The notes under the pieces were generated by a model. It saw only the letters and a program-made list of their open reading frames with translations. It was not told the DNA's origin and did no database searches. 64,000 nucleotides of DNA from Halospina denitrificans (GTDB lineage Bacteria; Pseudomonadota; Gammaproteobacteria; Pseudomonadales; Oleiphilaceae). The DNA is taken from NCBI RefSeq assembly GCF_004364635.1, contig NZ_SOAX01000001.1, positions 186,001 through 250,000 of the forward strand, given 5' to 3'. Position 1 is the stretch's first letter. Every line of letters begins with the position of its first letter. This document shows, in pieces, positions 32,140 through 40,840 of this stretch. The position numbers and the translations under genes were made by a program.

Positions 32140-32871
32140 CTAGAGGCTGGAACGGAATGAGAAATGGAATTGTATTCCGTTGCGCGTCAGCAGATTGAGC
32201 CAATATTCGCGCATCCACTGCCAGGCTTCGTCACTGGCCTGTTCCACAAAAGGCGTCAGGTTCAGGTCGTAATAGTCCGGAGATCCCGCGATCTGGCGTA
32301 CGGTGATCAGTATGGACTGATCCAGCTCGTTCGCAAAAGGCTCGCCGATCAGGTGGTGGACAAGGAGGTTGGCCTGGGTGGCTTCCGGTTCCATCAGGTT
32401 ACTGTTGCGAAAGGACCGGTTGTTTTCATACATTTCCTCCATCAGGCGGTGACACTGATAGGCCTTGATTAACAGGCCCTCAAGCCCATCGAATCGGGCC
32501 AGAAGGACCGAGGGACTGGAGAAGTAGCCCGTTGCCGTTCGGATGAAGGGCGCGAACAGGTTGCCGACACCGGCGTTGTCCGCGCAGACCCGGACGCACT
32601 CGATAAGCCCGGGCGCCATCTCGATGTACTCACGGACAAAATGGTAGAGCGCATCCAGGGGGGCGTCGCCATCAATACGGATCAGGGCGTGCAACCCGTC
32701 CAGCGCGCCTGCAAGTTGCTCACGGTACTGGTCGGTATGTGCGTCCTGTTCACGGGCCTGGGCGATAATCTGACTGATGGTTTCCGGCGTCATTGACCGT
32801 ACAGCAATGGATGAATGTGCCGCTGCTATCAGCAGCGCCGTTCTGGAAGTGTAGTCAAGTTTCGGCGTCAT
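32140..32871 (-). CDS. Unknown protein
   Basis: I do not recognise this 243-residue protein. It appears soluble and helical, with no signal peptide: MTPKLDYTSRTALLIAAAHS near the start, a mid-section with LARFDGLEGLLIKAYQCHRL, and a tail ending FHFSFRSSL. I use the ATG at 32871; an in-frame ATG at 32976 would add 35 residues that look non-coding. It lies between the DoxX gene and the divergent coxB. Confidence 0.6.
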   Translation of the reverse strand: MTPKLDYTSRTALLIAAAHSSIAVRSMTPETISQIIAQAREQDAHTDQYREQLAGALDGLHALIRIDGDAPLDALYHFVREYIEMAPGLIECVRVCADNAGVGNLFAPFIRTATGYFSSPSVLLARFDGLEGLLIKAYQCHRLMEEMYENNRSFRNSNLMEPEATQANLLVHHLIGEPFANELDQSILITVRQIAGSPDYYDLNLTPFVEQASDEAWQWMREYWLNLLTRNGIQFHFSFRSSL

Positions 32872-33066
32872 GCTGTCCCAGGGGTAGGACTGAAAGGCAA
32901 AGTCGACTAAAATTTGAGGCTTGATGCTTGTCAATCGCGGAAAAATCGATAAACTCTGCGTAACTTTGCGCGACAATCATTGTTCCCCCGCCGCACAGCC
33001 TCTTAATGGGGATGCCTGTGTCCGGACTCAGCGGGGACGAAACACAATTCTTGGTGGAGACGAGGT

Positions 33067-33849
33067 ATGAGCGTGCAGGCCCTGCGTGCCGGTGCCCTGG
33101 CAACTGCTGCGACCGCCCCGGCAACAGCGTTTGCGGAGTGGGGAGTCAATCTACCCCAGGGTGTAACCGCCATGAGCAACACGATCTACGACCTGCATAT
33201 GTGGGTTTTCTGGATCTGTGTTGTCATTGGCGTGGGTGTATTTCTGGCAATTCTCTGGTCGGTACTTGCCTACCGCCGTTCGAAAGGCGCTGAGCCCGCC
33301 CATTTCCACGAGAACACCACGGTCGAGATCATCTGGACCGTCATCCCGTTCCTTATCCTGGTGGCCATGGCTATTCCCGCAACGGCTACCCTGGTGGATA
33401 TGTACGACTCCTCGGATGCCGAGCTTGAGATCAAGGTTACGGGTTATCAGTGGCGCTGGCAGTATGAGTATATGGATGAAGACATCAGCTTCTTCAGCTC
33501 ACCCACGACCCCTTCTGCCGAGCAGAATAACCTGTCCAAGAAGTCGGATACCTACAATCTGGAAGTGAATAATCCCCTGGTGCTTCCGGTGGACACCAAG
33601 ATCCGCTTCCTGATTACCTCCAACGACGTTATCCACAGCTGGTGGGTTCCGGAGTTTGGCTGGAAGCAGGACGCCATTCCGGGTTTCATCAACAAGAACT
33701 GGACCCGCATTGACGAGCCAGGCACCTATCGCGGTCTTTGTGCTGAACTATGCGGGCAGGGACACGCCTTTATGCCGATTGAAGTCAAGGCGGTTCCCAA
33801 GGACGAATACAGAGAGTGGGTCGCCGAACAGACCGGCGAAGACGGATAA
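33067..33849 (+). CDS. coxB: Cytochrome c oxidase subunit II
   Basis: CuA-bearing subunit that accepts electrons from cytochrome c. The 260-residue protein has a signal-like N-terminus, two membrane helices (about residues 47-70 and 88-110) and a periplasmic cupredoxin domain. The CuA ligands are visible in VIHSWWVPEF (His) and GLCAELCGQGHAFM (two Cys, Glu carbonyl, His, Met). No C-terminal cytochrome c domain is fused. GYQWRWQYEY is the aromatic electron-entry region. First gene of the aa3 cluster. Confidence 0.96.
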   Translation: MSVQALRAGALATAATAPATAFAEWGVNLPQGVTAMSNTIYDLHMWVFWICVVIGVGVFLAILWSVLAYRRSKGAEPAHFHENTTVEIIWTVIPFLILVAMAIPATATLVDMYDSSDAELEIKVTGYQWRWQYEYMDEDISFFSSPTTPSAEQNNLSKKSDTYNLEVNNPLVLPVDTKIRFLITSNDVIHSWWVPEFGWKQDAIPGFINKNWTRIDEPGTYRGLCAELCGQGHAFMPIEVKAVPKDEYREWVAEQTGEDG

Positions 33850-33881
33850 ACCATCCAGGTTTTCAGTAACGGGAGTTCAAA

Positions 33882-35468
33882 ATGAGTGCGGTTGCAGACG
33901 CTCACGCCGTGGATCACGATCACCACGGCCCGGCCAAAGGCATAGCGCGGTGGCTCTTTACCACCAACCATAAAGACATTGGCACCATGTACCTGGTGTT
34001 CAGTTTCACCATGTTCCTGGTGGGCGGCGCCATGGCAATGCTGATCCGGGCGGAGCTTTTCGAGCCCGGCATGCAGCTGATCCAGCCCGCCTTCTACAAC
34101 CAGATGACAACGATGCATGGTCTCATCATGGTATTCGGCGCCGTGATGCCCGCGTTTGTGGGGCTCGCCAACTGGATGATCCCGCTGATGGTTGGCGCCC
34201 CGGACATGGCGCTGCCGCGGCTGAACAACTGGAGTTTCTGGTTGCTGGTGACCGGCTCGCTGATCCTGGTTTCCACGCTCTTCATGGACGGCGGCGCTCC
34301 GAACTTCGGCTGGACCTTCTATGCGCCCCTGTCCACGACCTACGGGCCGGACAGCACCACCTTCTTCATCTTTGCCATCCACATCCTTGGCATCTCCTCG
34401 ATCATGGGCGCGATCAACGTGATTGCCACCATCATCAACATGCGCGCTCCCGGCATGACCTTCATGAAGATGCCGATGTTCGTCTGGACCTGGCTGATCA
34501 CGGCCTTCCTGCTGATTGCCGTTCTTCCGGTTCTTGCCGGTGTGGTGACCATGATGCTGATGGACATCCATTTCGGCACGGCCTTCTTCGACGCCGCCGG
34601 CGGGGGTGATCCGGTACTGTTCCAGCACGTGTTCTGGTTCTTCGGGCACCCCGAGGTCTACATCATGATCCTGCCGGCCTTCGGTGTTATTTCCCAGATC
34701 ATTCCAGCATTTTCCCGTAAGCCGCTCTTCGGCTATACATCCATGGTTTATGCGGTCGCGGCCATTGCCATCCTGTCATTCCTGGTATGGGCGCACCACA
34801 TGTTTACCGTGGGCATTCCGATCGCCGGCGAGCTGTTCTTCATGTACGCGACCATGATCATCGCGGTTCCGACCGGCGTGAAGATCTTCAACTGGATCTC
34901 GACCATGTTCCGTGGCTCGCTGACCTTCGAGACTCCGATGCTCTTTGCTATTGGTTTCGTGGTGCTGTTCACCGTTGGCGGGCTTTCCGGCGTCATGCTG
35001 GCGATCGCGCCGGCGGACTTCCAGTACCATGATACCTACTTCGTGGTTGCACACTTCCATTACGTCCTGATTCCCGGCGCCATCTATGGCATCTTCGCCG
35101 CCGTTTACTACTGGTTGCCCAAGTGGTCCGGACGTATGTACAGCGAAGCCCTGGGTAAGACGCACTTCTGGCTGTCGTTCATCGGCCTGAATGTTGCCTT
35201 CTTCCCGATGCACTTCGTGGGCCTGGCCGGGATGCCACGGCGTTATGTGGACTACCCCGTTCAGTTCGCCAACTTCAACATGATCTCCAGTATTGGTGCC
35301 TTCCTGTTCGGCATCAGTCAGCTGCTGCTCGTCTACATCGTCTATCGGGCGATCCGCAGTGGTAACAAGGCGCCGGCGCGTCCCTGGGATGGTGCTGAAG
35401 GGCTTGAGTGGACGGTGCCATCACCGGCTCCCTATCACACCTTTGAGCAGCCACCGAAGGTTGACTGA
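33882..35468 (+). CDS. coxA: Cytochrome c oxidase subunit I (aa3 type)
   Basis: Catalytic subunit holding heme a and the heme a3-CuB center. The 528-residue protein shows the type A1 K/D-channel sequences: WFFGHPEVYIMILPAFG (with the D-channel Glu and CuB His-Tyr pair), WAHHMFTVG (CuB His pair) and HDTYFVVAHFHYVL (heme ligands). TMHGLIMVF gives the N-terminal heme a ligand. It follows coxB by 32 bases. The next gene is coxC, with no ctaG between. Confidence 0.97.
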   Translation: MSAVADAHAVDHDHHGPAKGIARWLFTTNHKDIGTMYLVFSFTMFLVGGAMAMLIRAELFEPGMQLIQPAFYNQMTTMHGLIMVFGAVMPAFVGLANWMIPLMVGAPDMALPRLNNWSFWLLVTGSLILVSTLFMDGGAPNFGWTFYAPLSTTYGPDSTTFFIFAIHILGISSIMGAINVIATIINMRAPGMTFMKMPMFVWTWLITAFLLIAVLPVLAGVVTMMLMDIHFGTAFFDAAGGGDPVLFQHVFWFFGHPEVYIMILPAFGVISQIIPAFSRKPLFGYTSMVYAVAAIAILSFLVWAHHMFTVGIPIAGELFFMYATMIIAVPTGVKIFNWISTMFRGSLTFETPMLFAIGFVVLFTVGGLSGVMLAIAPADFQYHDTYFVVAHFHYVLIPGAIYGIFAAVYYWLPKWSGRMYSEALGKTHFWLSFIGLNVAFFPMHFVGLAGMPRRYVDYPVQFANFNMISSIGAFLFGISQLLLVYIVYRAIRSGNKAPARPWDGAEGLEWTVPSPAPYHTFEQPPKVD

Positions 35469-35568
35469 AGGGCAGGTATAACAACACAACCGGGCCTATG
35501 ACGACCGCATTCCGCGGGCGCTGAAGGCTCGGAAACGGTAACGGATCAAGGGTAACAGCGGAGGCTGC

Positions 35569-36456
35569 ATGTCAGGCAACCAATCCTATTATGTACCGGA
35601 ATCGAGCATCTGGCCCATTGTGGGCAGTATCGGTATGCTGCTCCTGTTTTTCGGGTTCGGGACACTGCTGGTCAACCAGTCGAACGGGGACCCGACCACG
35701 ACTGCCTGGGTGCTCTTCACGGTTGGTGCACTGACCCTGATCTATATGATCGTGGGCTGGCTCCGTGACGTCATCAATGAGAGCCGCTCCGGCCTCTATG
35801 ACGCCCAGATGGATCGCTCCTTCCGCCAGGGCATGGCCTGGTTCATTTTCTCCGAAGTTGCGTTTTTTGCCGCCCTTTTCGGCGCCCTTTTCTATATTCG
35901 CGTGTTTGCCGTGCCCTGGCTCGGCGGCGAGGGTGCGAAGGGGGCCGCCAACATGCTCTGGGAAGGGTTTGAGGCGCAATGGCCTCTGATCAACAACCCG
36001 GACAACAGCGCCTTCAAGGGGCCCGATTCCGTAATTGGTGCCTGGGGTCTGCCGCTTCTCAATACCGTGCTCCTGGTCACCTCGTCGATCACGCTGACGC
36101 TGTCGCACAAGGCCCTCATGCACGACAAGCGCAAGCCCGCCATTAACTGGCTGGCTCTGACGGTCCTGCTGGGCGTGGTATTCCTCTTCTTCCAGGTTGA
36201 AGAGTATATTGAAGCTTACGCGCACCTGAACCTGACGCTGGATTCAGGTATCTATGGCAGCCTGTTCTTCCTGATGACCGGTTTCCATGGCCTCCACGTG
36301 CTTCTGGGCGGGATTATCCTGAGCGTGATCCTGGTCCGCCTGATCAAGGGCCATTTCAGCAGTCACGACCATTTCGGTTATGAGGCCGGTGCCTGGTACT
36401 GGCACTTCGTTGATGTTGTCTGGATCATCCTCTTTATCTTCGTGTACGTGGTCTAA
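35569..36456 (+). CDS. coxC: Cytochrome c oxidase subunit III
   Basis: Seven-helix structural subunit that stabilises the oxidase and supports proton entry. The 295-residue protein ends WHFVDVVWIILFIFVYVV, the classic subunit III tail, and contains FHGLHVLLGG and a SEVAFFAALFGALFY helix. A 100-base gap separates it from coxA and holds no gene. A clear GGAGG ribosome site precedes the ATG. Confidence 0.97.
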   Translation: MSGNQSYYVPESSIWPIVGSIGMLLLFFGFGTLLVNQSNGDPTTTAWVLFTVGALTLIYMIVGWLRDVINESRSGLYDAQMDRSFRQGMAWFIFSEVAFFAALFGALFYIRVFAVPWLGGEGAKGAANMLWEGFEAQWPLINNPDNSAFKGPDSVIGAWGLPLLNTVLLVTSSITLTLSHKALMHDKRKPAINWLALTVLLGVVFLFFQVEEYIEAYAHLNLTLDSGIYGSLFFLMTGFHGLHVLLGGIILSVILVRLIKGHFSSHDHFGYEAGAWYWHFVDVVWIILFIFVYVV

Positions 36457-36472
36457 AGCCTGTGTGCCTGAG

Positions 36473-36497
36473 GCGCCGCCGTCTAGAACGGCGGCGC
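36473..36497. terminator. Strong hairpin between coxC and the small convergent gene
   Basis: GCGCCGCCGT (36473-36482) and ACGGCGGCGC (36488-36497) form a perfect 10-base stem with a 5-base loop. It lies 16 bases past the coxC stop and overlaps the last codons of the minus-strand gene. No T-run follows, so it may work as an mRNA 3'-end stabiliser or pause in both directions. Confidence 0.6.
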
Positions 36498-36689
36498 GTT
36501 CAGGCTCAGGTTCCCCGTCATCGCCGCCACCCCAATAAGAATAAGCAGCAGTGCCGAGAGGGAGACCCGGACGATCAGTCCGTTAACGGTCCGATGGCTG
36601 CCGCTGTCGTCCTTCATCAGGAAAAAGAAGCTGCTGAAGAGGCTGGCGATAATGCCGGCCAGAATGAGCACAATCAAAACCTTGAGCAT
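36483..36689 (-). CDS. DUF2909-like twin-membrane-helix protein
   Basis: A 68-residue protein with two hydrophobic segments (about residues 2-22 and 38-58) separated by a short charged loop, MLKVLIVLILAGIIASLF at the start and ALLLILIGVAAMTGN in the second helix. This matches the small DUF2909 family often found beside cytochrome oxidase genes. It lies on the opposite strand inside the oxidase cluster, divergent from the SURF1 gene. Role unknown. Confidence 0.8.
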   Translation of the reverse strand: MLKVLIVLILAGIIASLFSSFFFLMKDDSGSHRTVNGLIVRVSLSALLLILIGVAAMTGNLSLNAPPF

Positions 36690-36735
36690 AACCGGATCTC
36701 TTGACGCTGTATGAACCCGATCACTATAACAGAGC

Positions 36736-37449
36736 ATGGCTGAATCGCGGAGCAACTGGCAGTGGAGCCCTGAACCCAAGATCTGGGTGTTCGCCGCCCT
36801 GCTTGTCCCTGTTCTTCTCGGGCTGGGTGTCTGGCAGGTTGATCGGGCCTGGGAGAAGCAGGCCCAGGCGGAACGCTGGCAGCAGGGCAGTGGGGCTTCT
36901 GGGTGGCCGCCTGAGACAGGTGCCGTGGGTCAGCCGGTAATACTTGAGGGCAGGTACGACTCCGAGGTTGTCTGGATGCTGGACAACCGCACCCGTGAAG
37001 GACGCCGGGGCTACGAGGTGTTGCACCTGTTCCACACGGATTCCGGTCCCGTTGTGGTGAATCGGGGTTGGGTGGCCGGCCCGGGCAGCCGCGATCGGCT
37101 CCCGGAGGTCGCGGTGCCGAAGGGCAATCCGGTGACCGTGCGCGCGAGGGTCTCGGACTGGCCAGAGCCTATGGTGCTCGGGGATGTCGATCCGGTTAAT
37201 GCGGAGGGCTGGCCCCGAAGGGTGGCAAAACTGACAGCGGAGCGGGCCGCCGGTCCTGAAAGGACGGTCCACCCGTCCATGGTCCGGGTGGCGAACGAGG
37301 CCCAACCCGGGGCCCTGAAAGCCGGTTGGGATTCCGAGCGCATGGGGGCTGCCACCCACTATGGCTACGCGGCCCAGTGGTTTGCATTGGCCCTCCTGCT
37401 CCTGACGCTGACTGTGGCGACGAGTTTCCGCAAACACGAGGATGAGTAA
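36736..37449 (+). CDS. SURF1-family cytochrome oxidase assembly protein
   Basis: Assembly factor that assists heme a insertion into subunit I. The 237-residue protein has one membrane helix near each end (about 15-35 and 213-230), with a family-typical central domain: EGRYDSEVVWMLDNRTREG, VVNRGWVAG and the C-terminal HYGYAAQWFALALLLL. Its stop overlaps the TTG start region of the next gene, so translation is coupled. Confidence 0.93.
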   Translation: MAESRSNWQWSPEPKIWVFAALLVPVLLGLGVWQVDRAWEKQAQAERWQQGSGASGWPPETGAVGQPVILEGRYDSEVVWMLDNRTREGRRGYEVLHLFHTDSGPVVVNRGWVAGPGSRDRLPEVAVPKGNPVTVRARVSDWPEPMVLGDVDPVNAEGWPRRVAKLTAERAAGPERTVHPSMVRVANEAQPGALKAGWDSERMGAATHYGYAAQWFALALLLLTLTVATSFRKHEDE

Positions 37450-38049
37450 TTGGCTCCACGCGATTTTACGCCAGAAGAAACCCGTCGTTCCCGCATCAAG
37501 GCAGGGCTGCTGTTCGCCATCGCCATAGCGCCGCTTATTGCGGCCACCGGCATGTACTTCAGCGGTTGGGGAATACCCTCTTCAACCACCAACAACGGCG
37601 AGTTCGTTGACACGCGTGAAGGCATTTCGAGCATGAACCTGAGCGCATCCGATGAACCCTTCGCCCAGCGGTTCCTGCCTGAAAATGAGGACGCCAAGTG
37701 GTGGATTATTGTGACGGCGGATCAGTGTGAACAAGCGTGCCAGCAGTGGCTCGATGTCTCGAGGAGTGTCCACCGCCGGCTTCACCGCGATGCGGATCGG
37801 GTGCGCAGAGCCTTTGTCGCGGGGGACGGTACGGTACCGGATTCGGGAGAACATCCGCGACTCCTGACCCTGGCCGCGCCGGATGGGGGTAATCCCTTCT
37901 CCGGGAAGGCCCGCGACGGCGAGACAAACGCCACCGTCTTTGTGGTCGACCCCATGGGCAATCTCGTCCTGCGCTACGACAGCCGCCACAACGGTACAGA
38001 CCTTCTGGATGATGTGGAGCATCTTCTGGATTCCTCACCACTGGGTTGA
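37450..38049 (+). CDS. Membrane-anchored thioredoxin-fold protein with CxxxC (SCO-like) in the oxidase cluster
   Basis: A 199-residue protein with a single N-terminal membrane helix (about residues 17-37) and a soluble domain. It has a CEQAC pair (CxxxC) in the segment IIVTADQCEQACQQWL, like the copper-binding Cys pair of SCO proteins, and FVVDPMGNLVLRYDS, a typical thioredoxin-fold strand pair. The histidine expected in true SCO proteins is not evident. The start is a TTG immediately after the SURF1 stop, with GAGGATGAG as ribosome site. A copper-delivery or thiol role is inferred from motif and neighbours. Confidence 0.75.
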   Translation: MAPRDFTPEETRRSRIKAGLLFAIAIAPLIAATGMYFSGWGIPSSTTNNGEFVDTREGISSMNLSASDEPFAQRFLPENEDAKWWIIVTADQCEQACQQWLDVSRSVHRRLHRDADRVRRAFVAGDGTVPDSGEHPRLLTLAAPDGGNPFSGKARDGETNATVFVVDPMGNLVLRYDSRHNGTDLLDDVEHLLDSSPLG

Positions 38050-38068
38050 TGTGGAGTACTAACCGATC

Positions 38069-39148
38069 ATGAACTTGAGTCCCGGCCCTGGTTTTTTTGA
38101 GAGTCGCCATCGGCGCCTACAGGTTGCGACACTCGCTGGGTGTCTGCTGGCTCTTGTGGTCATCATGCTGGGTGCCTGGACCCGGCTTGTGGACGCCGGT
38201 CTGGGGTGTCCTGACTGGCCGGGCTGCTATGGATTCCTGTCGGTCCCCACGGGCGAGGAGCAGATTCAGCTCGCGGAGGCCCGTTATCCCGATTCGCCGG
38301 TCGACGCGTCCAAGGGCTGGCCGGAAATGATCCACCGCTATGCGGCCGGTACCCTTGGTCTGGTGATTTTCGGTATCGCCATCGCCGCCTGGATGAGCCG
38401 GGATGAGGAAACACCGGTCAGGCTACCGGCGTTCACCGCGGGTTTTGTGGTCCTTCAGGCCGCTTTCGGCGCCTGGACCGTGACGCTTTCCCTCTGGCCC
38501 CAGGTAGTGGCGGCGCATCTCCTTGGCGGCTTTACCACACTGAGCCTGCTTTTCCTGTTGCTGCTGCGCCTTGGTCGCCAGTATGCGCCGGGGCGGAGTC
38601 TGTCTGCTGAGAATCGTGCAGCGCTACTGCGCCTGCGCCCCTGGCTTTACGGGGGCCTCGTTGTGGTGGTCCTCCAGGTTGCGCTTGGCGCCTGGACAGC
38701 GGCGAACTATGCAGCGGTTGCCTGTCCCGACCTGCCCACCTGCCAGGGCCAGTGGTGGCCTGAGACGAACTTCCCGGAAGGCTTCAATGTGTTCCAGTCA
38801 GTGGGTCCCAATTACCTCGGGGGCACGCTGGGCAATGACGCCCGGGTGGCGATCCATCTGAGCCATCGTGTTGGTGCCATCATGGTCACGGTGGTGCTTG
38901 GTGCGTTATTCTTGTCGTTTATCAAATTGACCCGCGGTCACCGTCTTTCGCGTGCCGCCTGGCTTGGCCTGGGGATCCTCCTGGTTCAGGTTGCGCTGGG
39001 GATCCTGAATGTGCTTCTGCACATACCGGTCGCCATCGCCGTGGCGCATAACGCGTTTGGCGCGTTGTTGCTGCTGGCGGTCATCAATCTGATCTATCGC
39101 GTTCACCAGGTGTCGCCACCGGAACAGCCGACGAGCGTGAAACCATAA
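38069..39148 (+). CDS. ctaA: Heme A synthase
   Basis: Eight-helix membrane enzyme oxidising the C8 methyl of heme O to make heme A. The 359-residue protein shows the four heme/substrate histidine sites (EMIHRYAAGTLG, VAAHLLGGFT, IHLSHRVGAIM, VAHNAFGALL) and two periplasmic cysteine pairs (GCPDWPGC and ACPDLPTC). It lies with ctaB in the oxidase cluster, providing the heme for coxA. Confidence 0.95.
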   Translation: MNLSPGPGFFESRHRRLQVATLAGCLLALVVIMLGAWTRLVDAGLGCPDWPGCYGFLSVPTGEEQIQLAEARYPDSPVDASKGWPEMIHRYAAGTLGLVIFGIAIAAWMSRDEETPVRLPAFTAGFVVLQAAFGAWTVTLSLWPQVVAAHLLGGFTTLSLLFLLLLRLGRQYAPGRSLSAENRAALLRLRPWLYGGLVVVVLQVALGAWTAANYAAVACPDLPTCQGQWWPETNFPEGFNVFQSVGPNYLGGTLGNDARVAIHLSHRVGAIMVTVVLGALFLSFIKLTRGHRLSRAAWLGLGILLVQVALGILNVLLHIPVAIAVAHNAFGALLLLAVINLIYRVHQVSPPEQPTSVKP

Positions 39149-39168
39149 ACCGCCCTATTGGCCTGATT

Positions 39169-40071
39169 ATGAGCAATGAAACGTCGACGGCCTCCATGGC
39201 CCAGCGCCCGATTACCTGGCGTGATTATTTTGAACTGACCAAGCCCAAGGTCGTTGCCCTGATGCTGCTGACCGTGGTCATCGGCATGCTGGTGGCGGAG
39301 CCGGGCCTGCCCGGCCTTGGCGTGGTCTTTTTCGGCAATCTTGGGATCGCGCTCCTGTCCGGGTCAGCCGCAGTCATCAATCACGTTGTCGACCACGAGG
39401 TTGATCAGCGCATGGCACGGACCCGCCGCCGCCCGGTTGCGACAGGGCGGGTAAGCACCCCCGATGCCCTCGGGTTCAGCGTCAGCCTCGGGCTTGCCGG
39501 TATGATCGTACTCATCTGGCAGGTCAACATGCTGACGGCCTGGCTCACCCTGGCCTCGCTGGTGGGATATGCCGTTATCTATACGCTTTTCCTGAAACGG
39601 GCCACTCCCCAGAACATCGTGATTGGCGGGCTCGCCGGGGCCATGCCGCCACTGCTGGGATGGACGGCGGTAACCGGAACCGTGGATCCCAATGCGTTGC
39701 TGCTCGTGCTCATCATTTTCGCCTGGACACCACCGCATTTCTGGGCGCTTGCCATTCACCGGAAGGAAGAGTACGCGCAGACCGATATTCCCATGCTCCC
39801 GGTCACCCATGGTAACCGGTTTACCGAGCTGCATATCCTGCTCTATACCCTGATGATGATCGCCGCCAGCCTGATGCCGGTGGCGACCGGCATGTCCGGG
39901 ATGATCTACCTGGTCGGTGCCACTCTGCTTGGCCTGCGTTTTCTCCAGTACTCGGTACGCCTCTGGCGCGGGGATGACCGTCGTGTTGCGCTTGCCACCT
40001 TCAAGTATTCGATTACCTACCTGATGCTGCTGTTCGTATTCCTTCTGGTGGATCATTTCGTCCGTTTCTAG
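39169..40071 (+). CDS. ctaB: Protoheme IX farnesyltransferase (heme O synthase)
   Basis: Membrane prenyltransferase that adds a farnesyl group to heme B to make heme O, the step before CtaA. The 300-residue protein has the Asp-rich substrate motif NHVVDHEVDQRM (N-x3-D-x3-D), RTRRRPVATGR, and a second motif with DIPMLPVTHG. The name cyoE is used for the equivalent gene in quinol-oxidase operons; here it clearly serves an aa3 cytochrome c oxidase. Confidence 0.95.
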   Translation: MSNETSTASMAQRPITWRDYFELTKPKVVALMLLTVVIGMLVAEPGLPGLGVVFFGNLGIALLSGSAAVINHVVDHEVDQRMARTRRRPVATGRVSTPDALGFSVSLGLAGMIVLIWQVNMLTAWLTLASLVGYAVIYTLFLKRATPQNIVIGGLAGAMPPLLGWTAVTGTVDPNALLLVLIIFAWTPPHFWALAIHRKEEYAQTDIPMLPVTHGNRFTELHILLYTLMMIAASLMPVATGMSGMIYLVGATLLGLRFLQYSVRLWRGDDRRVALATFKYSITYLMLLFVFLLVDHFVRF

Positions 40072-40080
40072 GAGCCACTC

Positions 40081-40752
40081 ATGTCGCAAAGCCGCAATAT
40101 TGTCATTACCGTAGCGCTTCTGGTCCTTATCGCACTGAGCGTTATGTCATTCGCGATGTACCAGCAGTGGCGCGCAAGCCATGGCGAACTTGGCAATAAC
40201 GGCGCCGCGGCGCCCGAGGTCGATGCGGACAATGTCTATCTCTATGACAGCCCCCGGGATATCCGCCCCTTTTCACTGATCAACGAGCAGGGTGAAGAGG
40301 TGGATAACCGTTTCCTGCAGGGGCAGTGGACCATTGCCTTTGTAGGCTTCACGAGCTGCCCGGACATCTGCCCAACGACGATGGCGACGCTCTCAAGGAC
40401 TGCTGAACGCCTGCCGGACCGCGTTACCGAGCCCCGATTCCTGATGATCAGTGCGGACCCGGAAACGGATACGCCGGATGTCCTCAACCGCTACGTCACT
40501 TTCTTTGGCGATGATTTCCGGGGCCTGACTGGCGATCGCGAGACCCTGAAAGCCCTGGCCAAGGACCTGAATGCGACCTTTTCCCGCACGCCGGGTTCCG
40601 ACAATGCGGGTCAGGTCCAGCACAGTTCCCATATCGCATTGATCTCCCCGGGAGGGGACTTCGTCGGGATGATCCGTCCGCCACTTGACGTCGATACCAT
40701 CATCCGAACCTACGAAAAACTCCAGCAGTGGCGGCCATCCGCGTCGTCCTGA
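40081..40752 (+). CDS. SCO1/SenC family copper chaperone
   Basis: Membrane-anchored thioredoxin-fold protein that supplies copper to the CuA site of subunit II. The 223-residue protein has one N-terminal helix (about residues 8-25), the metal-binding CPDIC pair in GFTSCPDICPTTMATLS, and the conserved His in QHSSHIALISP. It lies 9 bases past ctaB and ends the oxidase cluster. Confidence 0.93.
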   Translation: MSQSRNIVITVALLVLIALSVMSFAMYQQWRASHGELGNNGAAAPEVDADNVYLYDSPRDIRPFSLINEQGEEVDNRFLQGQWTIAFVGFTSCPDICPTTMATLSRTAERLPDRVTEPRFLMISADPETDTPDVLNRYVTFFGDDFRGLTGDRETLKALAKDLNATFSRTPGSDNAGQVQHSSHIALISPGGDFVGMIRPPLDVDTIIRTYEKLQQWRPSASS

Positions 40753-40784
40753 TTCCGTACGCAGCAATTCCGCCAAATCCCTCA

Positions 40785-40813
40785 TTGTGACCCGTGACCG
40801 CCAGTCATATAAT
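40785..40813 (+). promoter_or_regulatory. Sigma70-type promoter of the TetR-RND operon
   Basis: A -35 box TTGTGA at 40785-40790 and a perfect -10 box TATAAT at 40808-40813 are separated by 17 bases. Transcription would start near 40820, giving a short leader of about 20 bases with GAGGGA before the ATG at 40841. Confidence 0.75.
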
Positions 40814-40825
40814 GACTGACGGTCA
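40795..40825. promoter_or_regulatory. Operator palindrome for the adjacent TetR repressor
   Basis: TGACCGCCAGTCAT at 40795-40808 and ATGACTGACGGTCA at 40812-40825 are inverted repeats of 14 bases with one mismatch and a 3-base spacer. It covers the -10 box and most of the spacer, an arrangement expected for repression of the operon by its own first gene product. Confidence 0.8.
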
Positions 40826-40840
40826 TATTGTGAGGGAGTC

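Noticed and set aside
35469-35568. A short ctaG fragment between coxA and coxC
   Set aside because: Reading all frames gives no Cox11 motif such as the CFCF cysteine pair.
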